Shown here in pieces: positions 13,421 to 41,300 of a DNA stretch of 64,000 bases. The notes beneath the pieces were generated by a model, which ran no database searches, was not told the origin of the DNA, and saw nothing but the letters and a program-made list of their open reading frames with translations. Numbering within the stretch: the first letter of the stretch is position 1; each line of letters begins with the position of its first letter. The stretch is from Seriola aureovittata. Taxonomy: Eukaryota > Chordata > Actinopteri > Carangiformes > Carangidae. The DNA is taken from the NCBI RefSeq assembly GCF_021018895.1, contig NC_079381.1, positions 12,897,001 through 12,961,000 on the forward strand. Direction: 5' to 3'. The position numbers and the translations under genes were made by a program.

Positions 13421-15320
13421 GAGAAAATCAGCCCTGTGTCGGTTGGTGTAAAGACTTCCCGCTGAATCTCTGAGAATCACCGAGAAATGTCCTCAGAAAA
13501 AAGCCTCTCTCCCCGAGCGAACGAGCCTCACCCAGTTATGGCGCAGCAACATTTTACAGCACAGTGCTCTCCTTTGTCTGTAAAGAAGCCATTTTGAGAC
13601 AGAGAACAGCAGAGAAACCATTGAGCAAGTGTAGCCTACATACCACGATAAGGTGTCTTCGGACAAAGGGAAGCAGTGAAATATACGAGATTTCTCTCTA
13701 TAAGATTCATTTTCTCTCGTTTAAGACTTGGATTACATGTTTTGAATACTAACTGTAAGTTTACAATATCAATCAAAAAATATTGGTTACAGTTTTTTAA
13801 GCAAAAGTCATAATTTTGTTGATAACGTTTTAATCACAATTTATTGTTTATGTTGTCTGTCCTCTATGATAATTCTTAAATGTAGACATACAAACCGGTA
13901 AATTAAGTGAAATAGCTCAAAATCCATTACCTTTCAAAACAACATTTCCTTGTGGTATTATATGATGTAGCTCAGTTAGAAATGTCGAAATGGAAGAGGT
14001 TATACTTGACTGCAATCCTGTCTTCAAGGAGAGAGAGGAGATGGTTTGCATATTGCCCACACAGATGATGCTTGAAGATGCATATTCGCTGGCAGAGAGG
14101 CAATGCCTACCACTGATCAAAAAGTTTTCAAAAGAGCTCTATCTTTCGTGCTAATGGATTCCTTCCTTTTCAGGAGACGCTTTCCCTCTCCTTATTAATG
14201 CCATTATTAAAGGATCCGAAGATGGAGCTGAAAGCATTCCTCCTGCCCCTGCGTTTAGGCCTGTTAACTGCATTTCACCAAAGTGCTGAGGTAAATATTT
14301 TCACCATGAGAGTTTTCCCTCCATCTGTTTCCTCTCAAGTTTAACAGTCTATTTTTTTTTATCTGTCGTAAAAAATGTAAAAAGGCTACATGTCTGGGCT
14401 TGTTTAGAAATTTAAATATGCCCTTGAAGCAAGGTCAAGCCGACGTTTACACTTTGGACGTATTTGGTTCTTAAATGGCAAATGGACAGCACAAACCTAA
14501 TCATGCTTGAAGTTGTCTCCACAGTTGTAGGAAGGGTACAACACAAGTCATCAGGGTGTTAAGCGTTGCTGTTGTGAGAGGAAAGTGTTTAAAGTCATTA
14601 ATCAAAGCAAAGGGAATCAACAGTCAAAATTGCAGGCAGCACAATAAACTGTTTTGCAAACAGACCTTTAGTTATCCATGGCCTGCCTTCTGTCATTTGA
14701 GGTGCAGTGGTATATAATCTGGACTATAGGCTGTATATTTATATGTCAGCATGCCAGTGAACATAATAAATAAAGTTGGCTGTTACAAATGACACAATTT
14801 CTGTGATCAAATTGATAATAGCTGAATATACATTGACAGAAAATACTTTTAATAACAGTAACTGCATGCCTCACATTTTACATTACTAAATTATCAAAAC
14901 TGTTAAATTATTATAAAAGAGTTGAACTTACTCATTGCTACTCATATCCTACAAGGCCATAAGTGCAATGCCAGCAGCCATTACACATTTGTCACTTTAA
15001 CTGTGTTTTTTTCCCCCCCTAATTTAACATCTCCAAACCCATAAAGCTGTTTATTCACAACATTTGGTTTCTTTTCACTTAAGAAATATAAATACTATTA
15101 TATGGGTGTGCCATGACCTAGTTAAGACAAAGATGGATTCCAGGCAGAGGAAAAAAGGCTCAAAATGTCACAGGGTATTACATCCAGTACATTCTCTTCC
15201 TTCTTCTCAATCCTTTAAAAGGAGCAATCATAGTTTTATCATAGTCCGTGAGAGATGAGGAAATCAAGTGTAAGATCCCTTTTGGAACAAAGGAAACCCA
15301 TATAGGCCATTGAGTCCTGT
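13421..15320. other. Intergenic stretch, nothing recognised
   Basis: Mostly AT-rich DNA with short open frames that show no coding pattern and no repeat or RNA structure that I can support. Confidence 0.4.
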
Positions 15321-15324
15321 TTTT

Positions 15325-16376
15325 TAGGAAAATGGCTGCCGAGAGCGCTCGGCCCCCTCTCTCTGCTCTCTGTTGAAGGACTCCTGAACCGTGCCTCTAA
15401 TAGCAGACAGCTCCTCTGCTGCTGCGCTCTGATTGGCCCGCCGAGCTGCCGCTGTTAACCAGCCAATTGCCCGAGCACTACAAAACACCAGGCAATGTCA
15501 AACAAAATCCACTTTATTCGACACTTTACAGTTCGCAAAAATATATACTAAATCAAAAATGAAAAATCCAAACGGGTTAAGATTATATGATTAATAAACT
15601 CCGCAGTTGTTAGTAAAAACGAGGACGGACACATGGGTTAGGGACTAGTTTGTTGGAGTGGATTAGACTAACTGACAGAGAAAGAGATGTAATAAACCGC
15701 CGCATTCCAACGGTTATTAACGTTAGCCTGACTGTTTATTTCAACTCCTAACAACTGAGCTTCATATTAAAAATCCTACTCCTCGGTTAGACCTCTGACA
15801 TTATCAGCTAGCAGTCGGCAACTAGGTCACAGCAGCGAAGTCCCGTTTGTTTTTTTCCTTTTCAGATATTCGTGTAGGGCTGCAGGTTTGTACACAAAAA
15901 CCTGCGACCAATCCATTTTTATTAGCCTTCAGTGGCAGTTAAGAAGATATTGCCCCCTGTGTCTCTCCTGTGTTTGCCATTTGGGTAAATGCAGCCGGCA
16001 GATTCAACACAAAAACGATTATGAGGTTTAGCGACATACGCCTTTTACAACGCATACGATAATCTAATATATTAATAAGACGTTGCCAATTGAGTCTCTA
16101 AAAACTCTATGATTTCTACCAAGGCAACTACACCACTCAATGACCAGCACAGAAAAATAAGTTTGCAACGAAAGTGCGACTAGCATCGGAGGTGGGCAAG
16201 CCTAGCGGTGTATTGTGGGAGAGACAGGAGCCACAGACCAGAGGCACACAATATGTGTTGGCTCTCGTTGAAAAGGAGGCAGTATTCTTCAAGCTAAATC
16301 ATGTAATGTAAGCGGCGAAAGGAAAGCGATTTCGTCTTTTCATCAGTTAAAGAAAAACCACTCGATCGGACGAACC
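15325..16376 (+). promoter_or_regulatory. setd1b: Probable setd1b promoter and 5'UTR
   Basis: A GC-richer patch at 15,325-15,490 carries two CCAAT boxes, ATTGG at 15,432-15,436 and CCAAT at 15,473-15,477. It also carries a YY1-like aaatggctgcc around 15,330-15,340. Such TATA-less, CCAAT-bearing patches are typical of housekeeping promoters. The GC-bearing sequence at about 16,180-16,376 directly precedes the setd1b ATG and is likely 5'UTR. The transcription start is not determinable from the sequence alone. Confidence 0.4.
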
Positions 16377-28935
<12,559 letters not shown>

Positions 28936-29908
28936 CGTCCGGGTGCAGTCAGGAGAATCTCCTACAGGGTGTAAAAAGAGCTTTCCCTAAACTTTTCTTC
29001 AAGTTTCCCGGACACAGACAAACTCAACGCCAACACCCCGGACGAGGAGGACTTGAAGAAGGGAAGGTTTTATTTGGGAGTGAGGAGAAGAAACCTGCAA
29101 GTTGTCTGGACAGAGTTTAGGCTACCTGTATGGCACTCTTCACATATTTAACTCTAGATTGTTTACGATTTATGGTGCTCTTGAAATGAAAAATGCATAG
29201 TTTTTTATGTATGCCAGTGACGCAGATTTACAAAACACTTGACTTGCTGGTGCAGCGTTTCCTCCCCTCCTCTCATCGTTGGACAGTATTTCAGCATGGC
29301 TCCTTCCTCAAAGAGTCCTGGTTTGTACAGTTTTACACTTTTTTCTCTCTCATTTGTCTCATAAGCTTTACGTACACCACACGTGATACAAAAACAAAAC
29401 AAAACACACAACACAGACTCACATGATCAGCTGCTTACTAACACTGTTGAGACGCACAAGCCCACCAGGAAAACACCTTTTCTGTGGGAGAAGACGTGGT
29501 TGCCACATGAGCAGATGGCAGATGTTTCCATCCAGCAACAGGCGGGAGGATGGCGGAGCGTCACGGCCCGCCACGGACTGAAACCCTGCTTTCTCGCTCC
29601 TACCTCCTCTGCACCAGTTTTCTTGGAAATAAATCAAACTGATGAAAAATTCAAGCAACAACAAAAAAAAAATGGTTAAATCCTGCCACAAAATATGGAA
29701 ATTTTGGAAATCACACCTGCTTTCACCAGCCAATGATGGATCGTGCTGCTTCCTATTAGTTTATGCAAAAGTTAAAGATGATGTGCAAAATTTGTATTAA
29801 TGATATTCCAGTGTTTTCCAGTTTTGTTTAGGTAGTTCTCTTCTTGCGTGTTTCCTTCAAAGACACTATATTTGTGTGTGTGTGTTAGAGTTAGAGAGTG
29901 AGAGAGAG

Positions 29909-29995
<87 letters not shown>

Positions 29996-30010
29996 TGTGT
30001 GTGTGTGTGT

Positions 30011-30067
<57 letters not shown>

Positions 30068-31450
30068 AAGTGAGTGTGTCAGGCATCTGATTTGGAGTAT
30101 TTATCATCATATCTTAGTGTGTGTGAATGTGAGTGCACTGCCCCCTGTAGGCCACAGCGCAGAAGGCCAACCAATCATGCAGAGAAGAAAATTAAAATTG
30201 AATCAGTTCCTGTCTGCATCCACTGGGCAGCATCTGATAAAACTTGCTAAACTAAGTTTTCAGCTTTGGAAGAAAAGATTTATTCCTCATTTTAAGTGCC
30301 ATATGAATGTGTAACAGTCTTTGTTAAACCTGAGCAGACAGGTGACAGGTATAAAGGTCAGATGTTCTTTTTTTTTTTTTTTTTTCCAGAGAGCTGTCAC
30401 CTGCCGCTTTCGTAACACGCATGTTCAAAGAGTTGCTGCCTATTTTTTCACCAGGGTGGGTGTTTGATGGTGATGATGATGTTTTGGCTTCCTTTATCTG
30501 TACCTGGGGTCTCATGCCTGTGTGTGCTCATAGATTCCCTCTTCAGCTGCAACACGTATTACTCTACCAGTGTTTAATGTTTCCTGCGAGACAGAAGTGT
30601 TTCTATGACCCAGCAGACCCCCTCATCCTAGTCCACACGGGTCATTCTTTCTTTATAAACTCGTTAAGATAAAAAGAAAAAAATATTTGTGAATGCACTT
30701 GAGGCTTGCACTTCTGCTTTACGCCCTCTTCGATCTTCAATCAGCCTGCCCCACGCCCTCAAGACCAAGTCAGTCATTGCTTTTCATTCAGTTGGATTGA
30801 TTTTGGAGATTTCCTTTTTTCACCAGTGATGTTTATATTGTATATGATTACTTGTACAGAAGATCTAAAGCTTTTTTATCTTCACAGGGGTAACACTTTT
30901 AAGATGCATCTTTCTCTGTCTCTTTCTCTTTTTTTTTAACAGAAGACTGAGTATTTAAAACTATTTTCAGGGATCTGTAAAAGGAATCTGAGGGTTTAAA
31001 AGGTTGTTTATTTAAAGAAAAGGTCCACTGTGTCCAGGAAAAGTCTCCACCTCCCTTTTTGAAAGATTGTTTCTTGTAGAAACGTCTTCATTTTCTGCCC
31101 ATTTGCTTTATAATCCTAAAATGTAAATGTAAATACTGTAACTGTGAATACTATATAAATATATATATTTTTGTTCCCTGAGATTTGCTACATGAATACA
31201 GCTCAGAGGTCTATGTAACATATGAGGTGAGCAATGAGCTGGTAGCAGGATATTCAGCTTGTGTCAAGCTTTGTTTTTTTATTTTCTGTTGTAAATTCTA
31301 TGAAAAGTTGTTTGCGGTGTGGAGAAAATAAAAGGTGCAGAATTGGCATGAGAAGAGGATTGAAGCGTCAGCCCATTTCTCATGTCTATTTATTACACAA
31401 CAAATGTATGAAAAAGGAAAAAAATGGAAATAAAGCAATTTTGCATACAT
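28936..31450 (+). other. setd1b: Probable 3' untranslated region of setd1b
   Basis: No coding sequence follows the stop codon for the next 2.5 kb. AATAAA hexamers occur at 29,628-29,633, 31,327-31,332 and 31,429-31,434, allowing a short (about 0.7 kb) and a long (about 2.5 kb) 3'UTR. The last part (30,950-31,440) is AU-rich, like a terminal 3'UTR. Which sites are used cannot be told from sequence. Confidence 0.5.
29871..30067. repeat. (TG)n microsatellite with GA-rich flanks
   Basis: Nearly uninterrupted TG repeats run from 29,911 to 30,056, broken twice by an extra G, with GAGAGA stretches on both sides. If the longer setd1b 3'UTR is used, this becomes a UG repeat in the mRNA. Open frames through it (CVCV or THTH repeats) are meaningless. 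Confidence 0.97.
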
Positions 31451-32325
31451 CCATAAACAGTGGTTGTTTTTTCATTGATTCATAGAGATTTACTTGAGAT
31501 AAACCCACACAATCCAACTGATGCCGGATTTTCATGAATGAAAACAGTAGGCAGCAGCTGACCAAACAATGACTCTGTGTCAGGCAGATTTGATCAAGGA
31601 CCAGGTCATGTGGTTCACTCCGCTCTCACAGAAACACACACACACACACACACACACACTCAGGATGACTCAGAATGAGAATCCGCATGCTGGAGTATAA
31701 AAAGGCATGCAAGACATGTCCAGTAAGGAGATTTGGTTTGTGCAATGTAATCCAAGATCCAGGATTGGGGACTGAGTCTTCCTCACAACCAGACTTGCTT
31801 GATTTGTAGAGCGATTTTAATTGTTTTTTGGGCCAAGTCCAAGACAAGTCTTAAGTCCATTCACAGATCCTTACAGGGAAGTCCAAGTAAAATCACAGAT
31901 CTTAATAATCAAATGGTTAGCCAAGGTGCAAGTAAGAGGAAGTGGTAGCCTTAAAGATAGAGTTAAGAGGAGCAGGCATGTGAGTGGAAAGACCCTGGAT
32001 AAATCTGGGTCTGGGTCGGAACAAAAGAAAGATATCAGCACTGAGATGCCCTTGAGCATGTTAACATCCTTTCATTGCAAAGGTCTGGTGATTGAAATGT
32101 GTTTCCATGCCATGCCCACCTGTGGCTTCCTTATTTATTTTTTATATTCCAGGATTTTATTTGTCAAAACTTGAGATTTTAATGTTTTTGCTTTCTAGTC
32201 TCTTGTCAAGTTTGTCAGGAGTCTGACTCAAGGCCAAAGGCGAATGCCGCTCAGCCAACTTCACTCATCATTTCCTCCTCTGCTTGAAGCTGTGTTATTC
32301 ATCAGTGAATATCAAAGACAGGAAA
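31451..32325. other. Intergenic stretch with a (CA)n microsatellite
   Basis: A CA repeat of about 13 units lies at 31,634-31,659. I see no coding or RNA feature between the last setd1b poly(A) signal and the start of the satellite array. Confidence 0.6.
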
Positions 32326-35300
32326 CCTGAAAGCAAAAAAAACTACATAGTATAGTATGGCAAAAAACGGGAAAAAAACAACATAGTATAATGAGGCATA
32401 AAAACATAAAAAAACCTCCTAGTATAGAAAGAAGGGAAGACGTCATAGTATGGCAAGGCCATAAAAGTGAAAAAACGACATAGTATAGTATGGCAAGAAA
32501 AAAACAAAAAAAAACGACAAAGTATAATTCATAGTATGGCAAGGTATGAAGACATCATGGTGTAATAAGGCCCTAAAAGCGAAAAATACGACATAGTATA
32601 GTATGGCAAAAAAATTGAAAAACGACATAGTATAATGAGCCATAAAAACATTAAAAAAACATCATAGTATAGCAAGGCCTTAAAAGTGAAGAAAATGACA
32701 CAGTATAATTTAGCAAAAAATTGAAAAAAACGACATAGTATAGTATGGCAAAAAAATTGAAAAAATGACAAAATTTAATGAAGCACAAAACCATCAGAAA
32801 ATGTCATAGTATGGCAAGGTATGAAGATGTCATGGTATAATAAAGCTCTAAAAGCAAAAAACACGACATAGTATAGTATGGCAAAAAATTGAAAAAATGA
32901 CAAAATATAATAAAGTATTAAACCATCAGATAACATTATAGTATGACAAGATATGAAGACGTCATGGTATAATAAAGCTCTAAAAGTGAAAAAAAACAAC
33001 ATAGTATAGTATGGCAAAAAGCGTGAAAAAAACGACACAGTATAGTATGGCAAAAAAATAGTAAAAATGACAAAATATAATAAAGCATTAAACCATTAGA
33101 AAACGTCATAGTATAGCAAGGTATGAAGACGTCATGGTATAATAAGGCCCTAAAAGCTAAAAATACGACATAGTATAGTATGGCAAAAAACGTGAAAAAA
33201 CGACATAGTATAGTATGGCAAAAAAGTGTAAAAATGACAAAATATAATAAAGCATTAAACCATTAGAAAACGTCATAGTATGGTAAGTTATGAAGACGTC
33301 ATAGTATAATGAGGCCCTAAAAGCAAAAAACACGACATAGTATAGTATGGCAAAAAAATTGAAAAAAAGGAAATTGTATAGTATGGCAAAAAAATTCAAG
33401 AAATGACAAAATATAATAAAGTATTAAACCATCAGAAAGCGTCATAGTATGGCATGGTATGAAGACGTTATGGTGTGATAAGGCCCTAAAAGCGGAAAAT
33501 ACGACATAGTATAGTATGGCAAAAAAATTGAAAAAATGACAAAATATAAAGTATTAAACCATCAGAAAACTTTATAGTATGACAAGGTATGAAGACGTCA
33601 TGGTATAATAAAGCTCTAAAAGTGAAAAAAACAACATAGTATAGTATGGCAAAAAATTGAAAAAATGACAAAATATAATAAAGCATTAAACCATTAGAAA
33701 ACGTCATAGTATGGCAAGGTATGAAGACGTCATAGTATAATGAGGCCCTAAAAACACGACATAGTATAGTATGGCAAAAAAATTGAAAAAATGACAAAAT
33801 ATAATAAAGTATTAAACCATCAGATAACATTATATTATGACAAGATATGAAGACGTCATGGTATAATAAAGCTCTAAAAGTGAAAAAAACAACATAGTAT
33901 AGTATGGCAAAAAACTTGAAAAAAACGACATAGTATAGTATGGCAAAAAACATGATAAAAACGACATAGTATAGTATGGCAAAAAATTGAAAAAATGACA
34001 AAATATAATAAAGCACAAAACCATCAAAAAACGTCATAGTATGGTAAATTATGAAGACGTCATAGTATAATGAGGCCCTAAAAGCAAAAATCATGACATA
34101 GTATAGTATGGCAAAAAACATGAAAAAAACGACATAGTATAGTATGGCAAAAAACGTGAAAAAAACGACATAGTATAGTATGGCAAAAAATTGTAAAAAT
34201 GACACATTATAATAAAGCATTAAACCATTAGAAAACGTCATAGTATGGCAAGGTATGAAGACGTCATGGTATAATAAGGCCCAAAAAGCAAAAAACACGA
34301 CATAGTATAGTATGGCAAAAAAATTGAAAAAATTACAAAATATAATAAAGTATTAAACCATCAGAAAACGTTATAGTATGACAAGATATGAAGACGTCAT
34401 GGTATAATAAAGCTCTAAAAGTGAAAAAAACAACATAGTATAGTATGGCAAAAAACTTGAAAAAAACGACATAGTATAGTATGGCAAAAAAATTGAAAAA
34501 ATGTCAAAATATAATAAAGCATAAATCCATCAAAAACGTCATAGTATGGCAAGGTATGAAGATGTCATGGTATAATAAAGCTCTAAAAGTGAAAAAAACA
34601 ACATAGTATAGTATGGCAAAGAACAGGAAAAAACGACAAAATATAATAAAGCACAAAACCATCAGAAAGCGTCATAGTATGGCAAGGTATGAAGACGTTA
34701 TGGTGTGATAAGGCCCTAAAAGCGGAAAATACGACATAGTATAGTATGGCAAAAAAATTGAAAAAATGACAAAATATAAAGTATTAAACCATCAGAAAAC
34801 TTTATAGTATGACAAGGTATGAAGACGTCATGGTATAATAAAGCTCTAAAAGTGAAAAAAACAACATAGTATAGTATGGCAAAAAACGGGGAAAAAACGA
34901 CATAGTATAGTATGGCAAAAAACGGGGAAAAAACGACATAGTATAGTATGGCAAAAAAATTGAAAAAATGACAAAATATAATAAAGTATTAAATCATCAG
35001 AAAACGTCATAGTATGGCAAGGTATGAAGATGTCATGGTATAATAAAGCTCTAAAAGTGAAAAAAACAACATAGTATAGTATGGCAAAAAACGGGGAAAA
35101 AACGACATAGTATAGTATGGCAAAAAAATTGAAAAAATGACAAAATATAATAAAGTATTAAACCATCAGATAACATTATATTATGACAAGATATGAAGAC
35201 GTCATGGTATAATAAAGCTCTAAAAGTGAAAAAAACAACATAGTATAGTATGGCAAAAAACTTGAAAAAAACGACATAGTATAGTATGGCAAAAAAATTG

Positions 35301-38300
35301 AAAAAATGACAAAATATAATAAAGCACAAAACCATTAGAAAACGTCATAGTATAGCAAGGTATGAAGACGTCATGGTATAATAAGGCCGAAAAAGCAAAA
35401 AACACGACATAGTATAGTATGGCAAAAAAATTGAAAAAATGACAAAATATAATAAAGTATTAAATCATCAGAAAACGTCATAGTATGGCAAGGTATGAAG
35501 ATGTCATGGTATAATAAAGCTCTAAAAGTGAAAAAAACAACATAGTATAGTATGGCAAAAAACGGGGAAAAAACGACATAGTATAGTATGGAAAAAAATT
35601 GAAAAAATGACAAAATATAATAAAGTATTAAACCATCAGAAAACGTCATAGTATGGTAAGTTCTGAAGACGTCATAGTATAATGAGGCCCTAAAAGCAAA
35701 AAACACGACATAGTATAGTATGGCAAAAAAATTGAAAAAAAGGAAATTGTATAGTATGGCAAAAAAATTGAAAAAATGACAAAATATAAAGTATTAAACC
35801 ATCAGAAAACTTTATAGTATGACAAGGTATGAAGACGTCATGGTATAATAAAGCTCTAAAAGTGAAAAAAACAACATAGTATAGTATGGCAAAAAACATG
35901 ATAAAAACGACATAGTATAGTATGGCAAAAAATTGAAAAAATGACAAAATATAATAAAGCACAAAACCATCAAAAAACGTCATAGTATGGTAAATTATGA
36001 AGACGTCATAGTATAATGAGGCCCTAAAAGCAAAAATCATGACATAGTATAGTATGGCAAAAAACATGAAAAAAACGACATAGTATAGTATGGCAAAAAA
36101 TTGTAAAAATGACACATTATAATAAAGCATTAAACCATTAGAAAACGTCATAGTATGGCAAGGTATGAAGACGTCATGGTATAATAAGGCCCAAAAAGCA
36201 AAAAACACGACATAGTATAGTATGGCAAAAATTTTTAAAAATGACAAAATATAATAAAGCATTAAACCATTAGAAAACGTCATAGTATGGCAAGGTATGA
36301 AGATGTCATGGTATAATAAAGCTCTAAAAGTGAAAAAAACAACATAGTATAGTATGGCAAAAAACGTGAAAAAAACGACGTAGTATAGTATGGCAAAAAA
36401 ATTGAAAAAATTACAAAATATAATAAAGTATTAAATCATCAGAAAACATCATAGTATGGCAAGGTATGAAGATGTCATGGTATAATAAAGCGCTAAAAGT
36501 GAAAAAAACAACATAGTATAGTATGCCAAAAAACGGGGAAAAAACGAAATAGTATAGTATGGCAAAAAATTGAAAAAATGACAAAATATAATAAAGTATT
36601 AAACCATCAGATAACATTATAGTATGACAAGATATGAAGACGTCATGGTATAATAAAGCTCTAAAAGTGAAATAAACAACATAGTATAGTATGGCAAAAA
36701 ATTGAAAAAATGACAAAATATAATAAAGCATTAAACCATTAGAAAACGTCATAGTATAGCAAGGTATGAAGACGTCATGGTATAATAAGGCCCTGAAAGC
36801 AAAAAACACGACAAAGTATAGTATGGCAAAAAACAGGAAAAAACAACATAGTATAGTATGGCAAAAAAATTGAAAAAATGACAAAATATAATAAAGCATA
36901 AATCCATCAAAAACGTCATAGTATGGCAAGGTATGAAGATGTCATGGTATAATAAAGCTCTAAAAGTGAAAAAAACAACATAGTATAGTATGGCAAAAAA
37001 TGTGAAAAAAACGACATAGTATAGTATGGCAAAAAAATTGAAAAAATGACAAAATATAATAAAGTATTAAATCATCAGAAAACGTTATAGTATGACAAGA
37101 TATGAAGACGTCATGGTATAATAAAGCTCTAAAAGTGAAAAAAAACAACATAGTATAGTATGGCAAAAAGCGTGAAAAAAACGACACAGTATAGTATGGC
37201 AAAAAAATTGTAAAAATGACAAAATATAATAAAGCATTAAACCATTAGAAAACGTCATAGTATAGCAAGGTATGAAGACGTCATGGTATAATAAGGCCCT
37301 AAAAGCAAAAAACATGACAAAGTATAGTATGGCAAAAAACAGGAAAAAACAACATAGTATAGTATGGCAAAAAAATTGAAAAAATGACAAAATATAATAA
37401 AGCATAAATCCATCAAAAACGTCATAGTATGGCAAGGTATGAAGATGTCATGGTATAATAAAGCTCTAAAAGTGAAAAAAACAACATAGTATAGTATGGC
37501 AAAAAACGTGAAAAAAAAGACATAGTATAGTATGGCAAAAAAATTGAAGAAATGACAAAATATAATTAAGTATTAAACCATCAGAAAACGTTATAGTATG
37601 ACAAGATATGAAAACGTCATGGTATAATAAAGCTCTAAAAGTGAAAAACACGACATAGTATAGTATGGCAAAAAAATTGAAAAAAATTACAAAATATAAT
37701 AAAGTATTAAACCATCAGAAAACGTTATAGTATGACAAAATATGAAAACGTCATGGTATAATAAAGCTCTAAAAGTGAAAAAAACAACATAGTATAGTAT
37801 GGCAAAAAACTTGAAAAAAACAACATAGTATAGTATGGCAAAAAAATTGAAAAAACGACAAAATATAATAAAGCATAAATCCATCAAAAACGTCATAGTA
37901 TGGCAAGGTATGAAGATGTCATGGTATAATAAAGCTCTAAAAGAGAAAAAAACAACATAGTATAGTATGGCAAAAAACAGGAAAAAACGACAAAATATAA
38001 TAAAGCACAAAACCATCAGAAAACGTTATAGTATGGTAAGTTATGAAGACGTCATAGTATAATGAGGCCTAAAAGCAAAAAACACGACATAGTATAGTAT
38101 GGCAAAAAAATTGAAAAAAATTACAAAATATAATAAAGTATTAAACCATCAGAAAAAGGTTATAGTATGACAAGATATGAATACGTCATGGTCTAATAAA
38201 GCTCTAAAAGTGAAAAAAAACAACATAGTATAGTATGGCAAAAAGCGTGAAAAAAACGACAGTATAGTATGGCAAAAAAATTGTAAAAATGACAAAATAT

Positions 38301-41300
38301 AATAAAGCATTAAACCATTAGAAAACGTCATAGTATAGCAAGGTATGAAGACGTCATGGTATAATAAGGCCCTAAAAGCTAAAAATACGACATAGTATAG
38401 TATGGCAAAAAACGGAAAAAACAACATAGTATAGTATGGCAAAAAAGTGTAAAAATGACAAAATATAATAAAGCATTAAACCATTAGAAAACGTCATAGT
38501 ATTGTAAGTTATGAAGACGTCATAGTATAATGAGGCCCTAAAAGCAAAAAACACGACATAGTATAGTATGGCAAAAAAATTGAAAAAAAGGAAATTGTAT
38601 AGTATGGCAAAAAAATTCAAGAAATGACAAAATATAATAAAGTATTAAACCATCAGAAAGCGTCATAGTATGGCAAGGTATGAAGACGTTATGGTGTGAT
38701 AAGGCCCTAAAAGCGGAAAATACGACATAGTATAGTATGGCAAAAAAATTGAAAAAATGACAAAATATAAAGTATTAAACCATCAGAAAACTTTATAGTA
38801 TGACAAGGTATGAAGACGTCATGGTATAATAAAGCTCTAAAAGTGAAAAAAACAACATAGTATAGTATGGCAAAAAAATTGAAAAAAACGACATAGTATA
38901 GTATGGCAAAAAATGTGAAAAAAACGACAAAATATAATAAAGCACAAAACCATCAAAAAACGTCATAGTATGGTAAATTATGAAGACGTCATAGTATAAT
39001 AAGGCCCTAAAAGCAAAAAACACGACATAGTATAGTATGGCAAAAAACGTGAAAAAAACGACATAGTATAGTATGGCAAAAAAATTGAAAAAATGACAAA
39101 ATATAATAAAGTATTAAATCATCAGAAAACGTTATAGTATGACAAGATATGAAGACGTCATGGTATAATAAAGCTCTAAAAGTGAAAAAAAACAACATAG
39201 TATAGTATGGCAAAAAGCGTGAAAAAAACGACACAGTATAGTATGGCAAAAAATTGTAAAAATGACAAAATATAATAAAGCATTAAACCATTAGAAACCG
39301 TCATAGTATAGCAAGGTATGAAGACGTCATGGTATAATAAGGCCCTAAAAGCAAAAAACATGACAAAGTATAGTATGGCAAAAAACAGGAAAAAACAACA
39401 TAGTATAGTATGGCAAAAAAATTGAAAAAATGACAAAATATAATAAAGCATAAATCCATCAAAAACGTCATAGTATGGCAAGGTATGAAGATGTCATGGT
39501 ATAATAAAGCTCTAAAAGTGAAAAAAACAACATAGTATAGTATGGCAAAAAACGTGAAAAAAAAGACATAGTATAGTATGGCAAAAAAATTGAAGAAATG
39601 ACAAAATATAATTAAGTATTAAATCATCAGAAAACGTTATAGTATGACAAGATATGACGACGTCATGGTATAATAACGCTCTAAAAGTGAAAAACAGGAC
39701 ATAGTATAGTATGGCAAAAAAATTGAAAAAAATTACAAAATATAATAAAGTATTAAACCATCAGAAAACGTTATAGTATGACAAAATATGAAAACGTCAT
39801 GGTATAATAAAGCTCTAAAAGTGAAAAAAACAACATAGTATAGTATGGCAAAAAACTTGAAAAAAACAACATAGTATAGTATGGCAAAAAAATTGAAAAA
39901 ATGACAAAATATAATAAAGCATAAATCCATTAAAAACGTCATAGTATGGCAAGGTATGAAGATGTCATGGTATAATAAAGCTCTAAAAGAGAAAAAAACA
40001 ACATAGTATAGTATGGCAAAGAACAGGAAAAAACGACAAAATATAATAAAGCACAAAACCATCAGAAAACGTTATAGTATGGTAAGTTATGAAGACGTCA
40101 TAGTATAATGAGGCCCTAAAAGCAAAAAACACGACATAGTATAGTATGGCAAAAAAATTGAAAAAAATTACAAAATATAATAAAGTATTAAACCATCAGA
40201 AAAAGGTTATAGTATGACAAGATATGAAGACGTCATGGTATAATAAAGCTCTAAAAGTGAAAAAAACAACATAGTATAGTATGGCAAAAAGCGTGAAAAA
40301 AACGACAGTATAGTATGGCAAAAAAATTGTAAAAATGACAAAATATAATAAAGCATTAAACCATTAGAAAACGTCATAGTATAGCAAGGTATGAAGACGT
40401 CATGGTATAATAAGGCCCTAAAAGCTAAAAATACGACATAGTATAGTATGGCAAAAAACGGGAAAAAACAACATAGTATAGTATGGCAAAAAAGTGTAAA
40501 AATGACAAAATATAATAAAGCATTAAACCATTAGAAAACGTCATAGTATTGTAAGTTATGAAGACGTCATAGTATAATGAGGCCCTAAAAGCAAAAAACA
40601 CGACATAGTATAGTATGGCAAAAAAATTGAAAAAAAGGAAATTGTATAGTATGGCAAAAAAATTCAAGAAATGACAAAATATAATAAAGTATTAAACCAT
40701 CAGAAAGCGTCATAGTATGGCAAGGTATGAAGACGTTATGGTGTGATAAGGCCCTAAAAGCGGAAAATACGACATAGTATAGTATGGCAAAAAAATTGAA
40801 AAAATGACAAAATATAAAGTATTAAACCATCAGAAAACTTTATAGTATGACAAGGTATGAAGACGTCATGGTATAATAAAGCTCTAAAAGTGAAAAAAAC
40901 AACATAGTATAGTATGGCAAAAAACATGATAAAAACGACATAGTATAGTATGGCAAAAAATTGAAAAAATGACAAAATATAATAAAGCACAAAACCATCA
41001 AAAAACGTCATAGTATGGTAAATTATGAAGACGTCATAGTATAATGAGGCCCTAAAAGCAAAAAACACGACATAGTATAGTATGGCAAAAAACATGAAAA
41101 AAACGACATAGTATAGTATGGCAAAAAACTTGAAAAAAACGACATAGTATAGTATGGCAAAAAATTGTAAAAATGACACATTATAATAAAGCATTAAACC
41201 ATTAGAAAACGTATTAGTATGGCAAGGTATGAAGATGTCATGGTATAATAAAGCTCTAAAAGTGAAAAAAACAACATAGTATAGTATGGCAAAAAACGGG

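Noticed and set aside
15300..15500. tRNA or small RNA gene near the CCAAT patch
   Set aside because: No cloverleaf, A/B box pair or snoRNA box pattern could be identified.
29772..30314. Open frames reading CVCVCV or THTHTH
   Set aside because: Direct translation of the TG/CA microsatellite.
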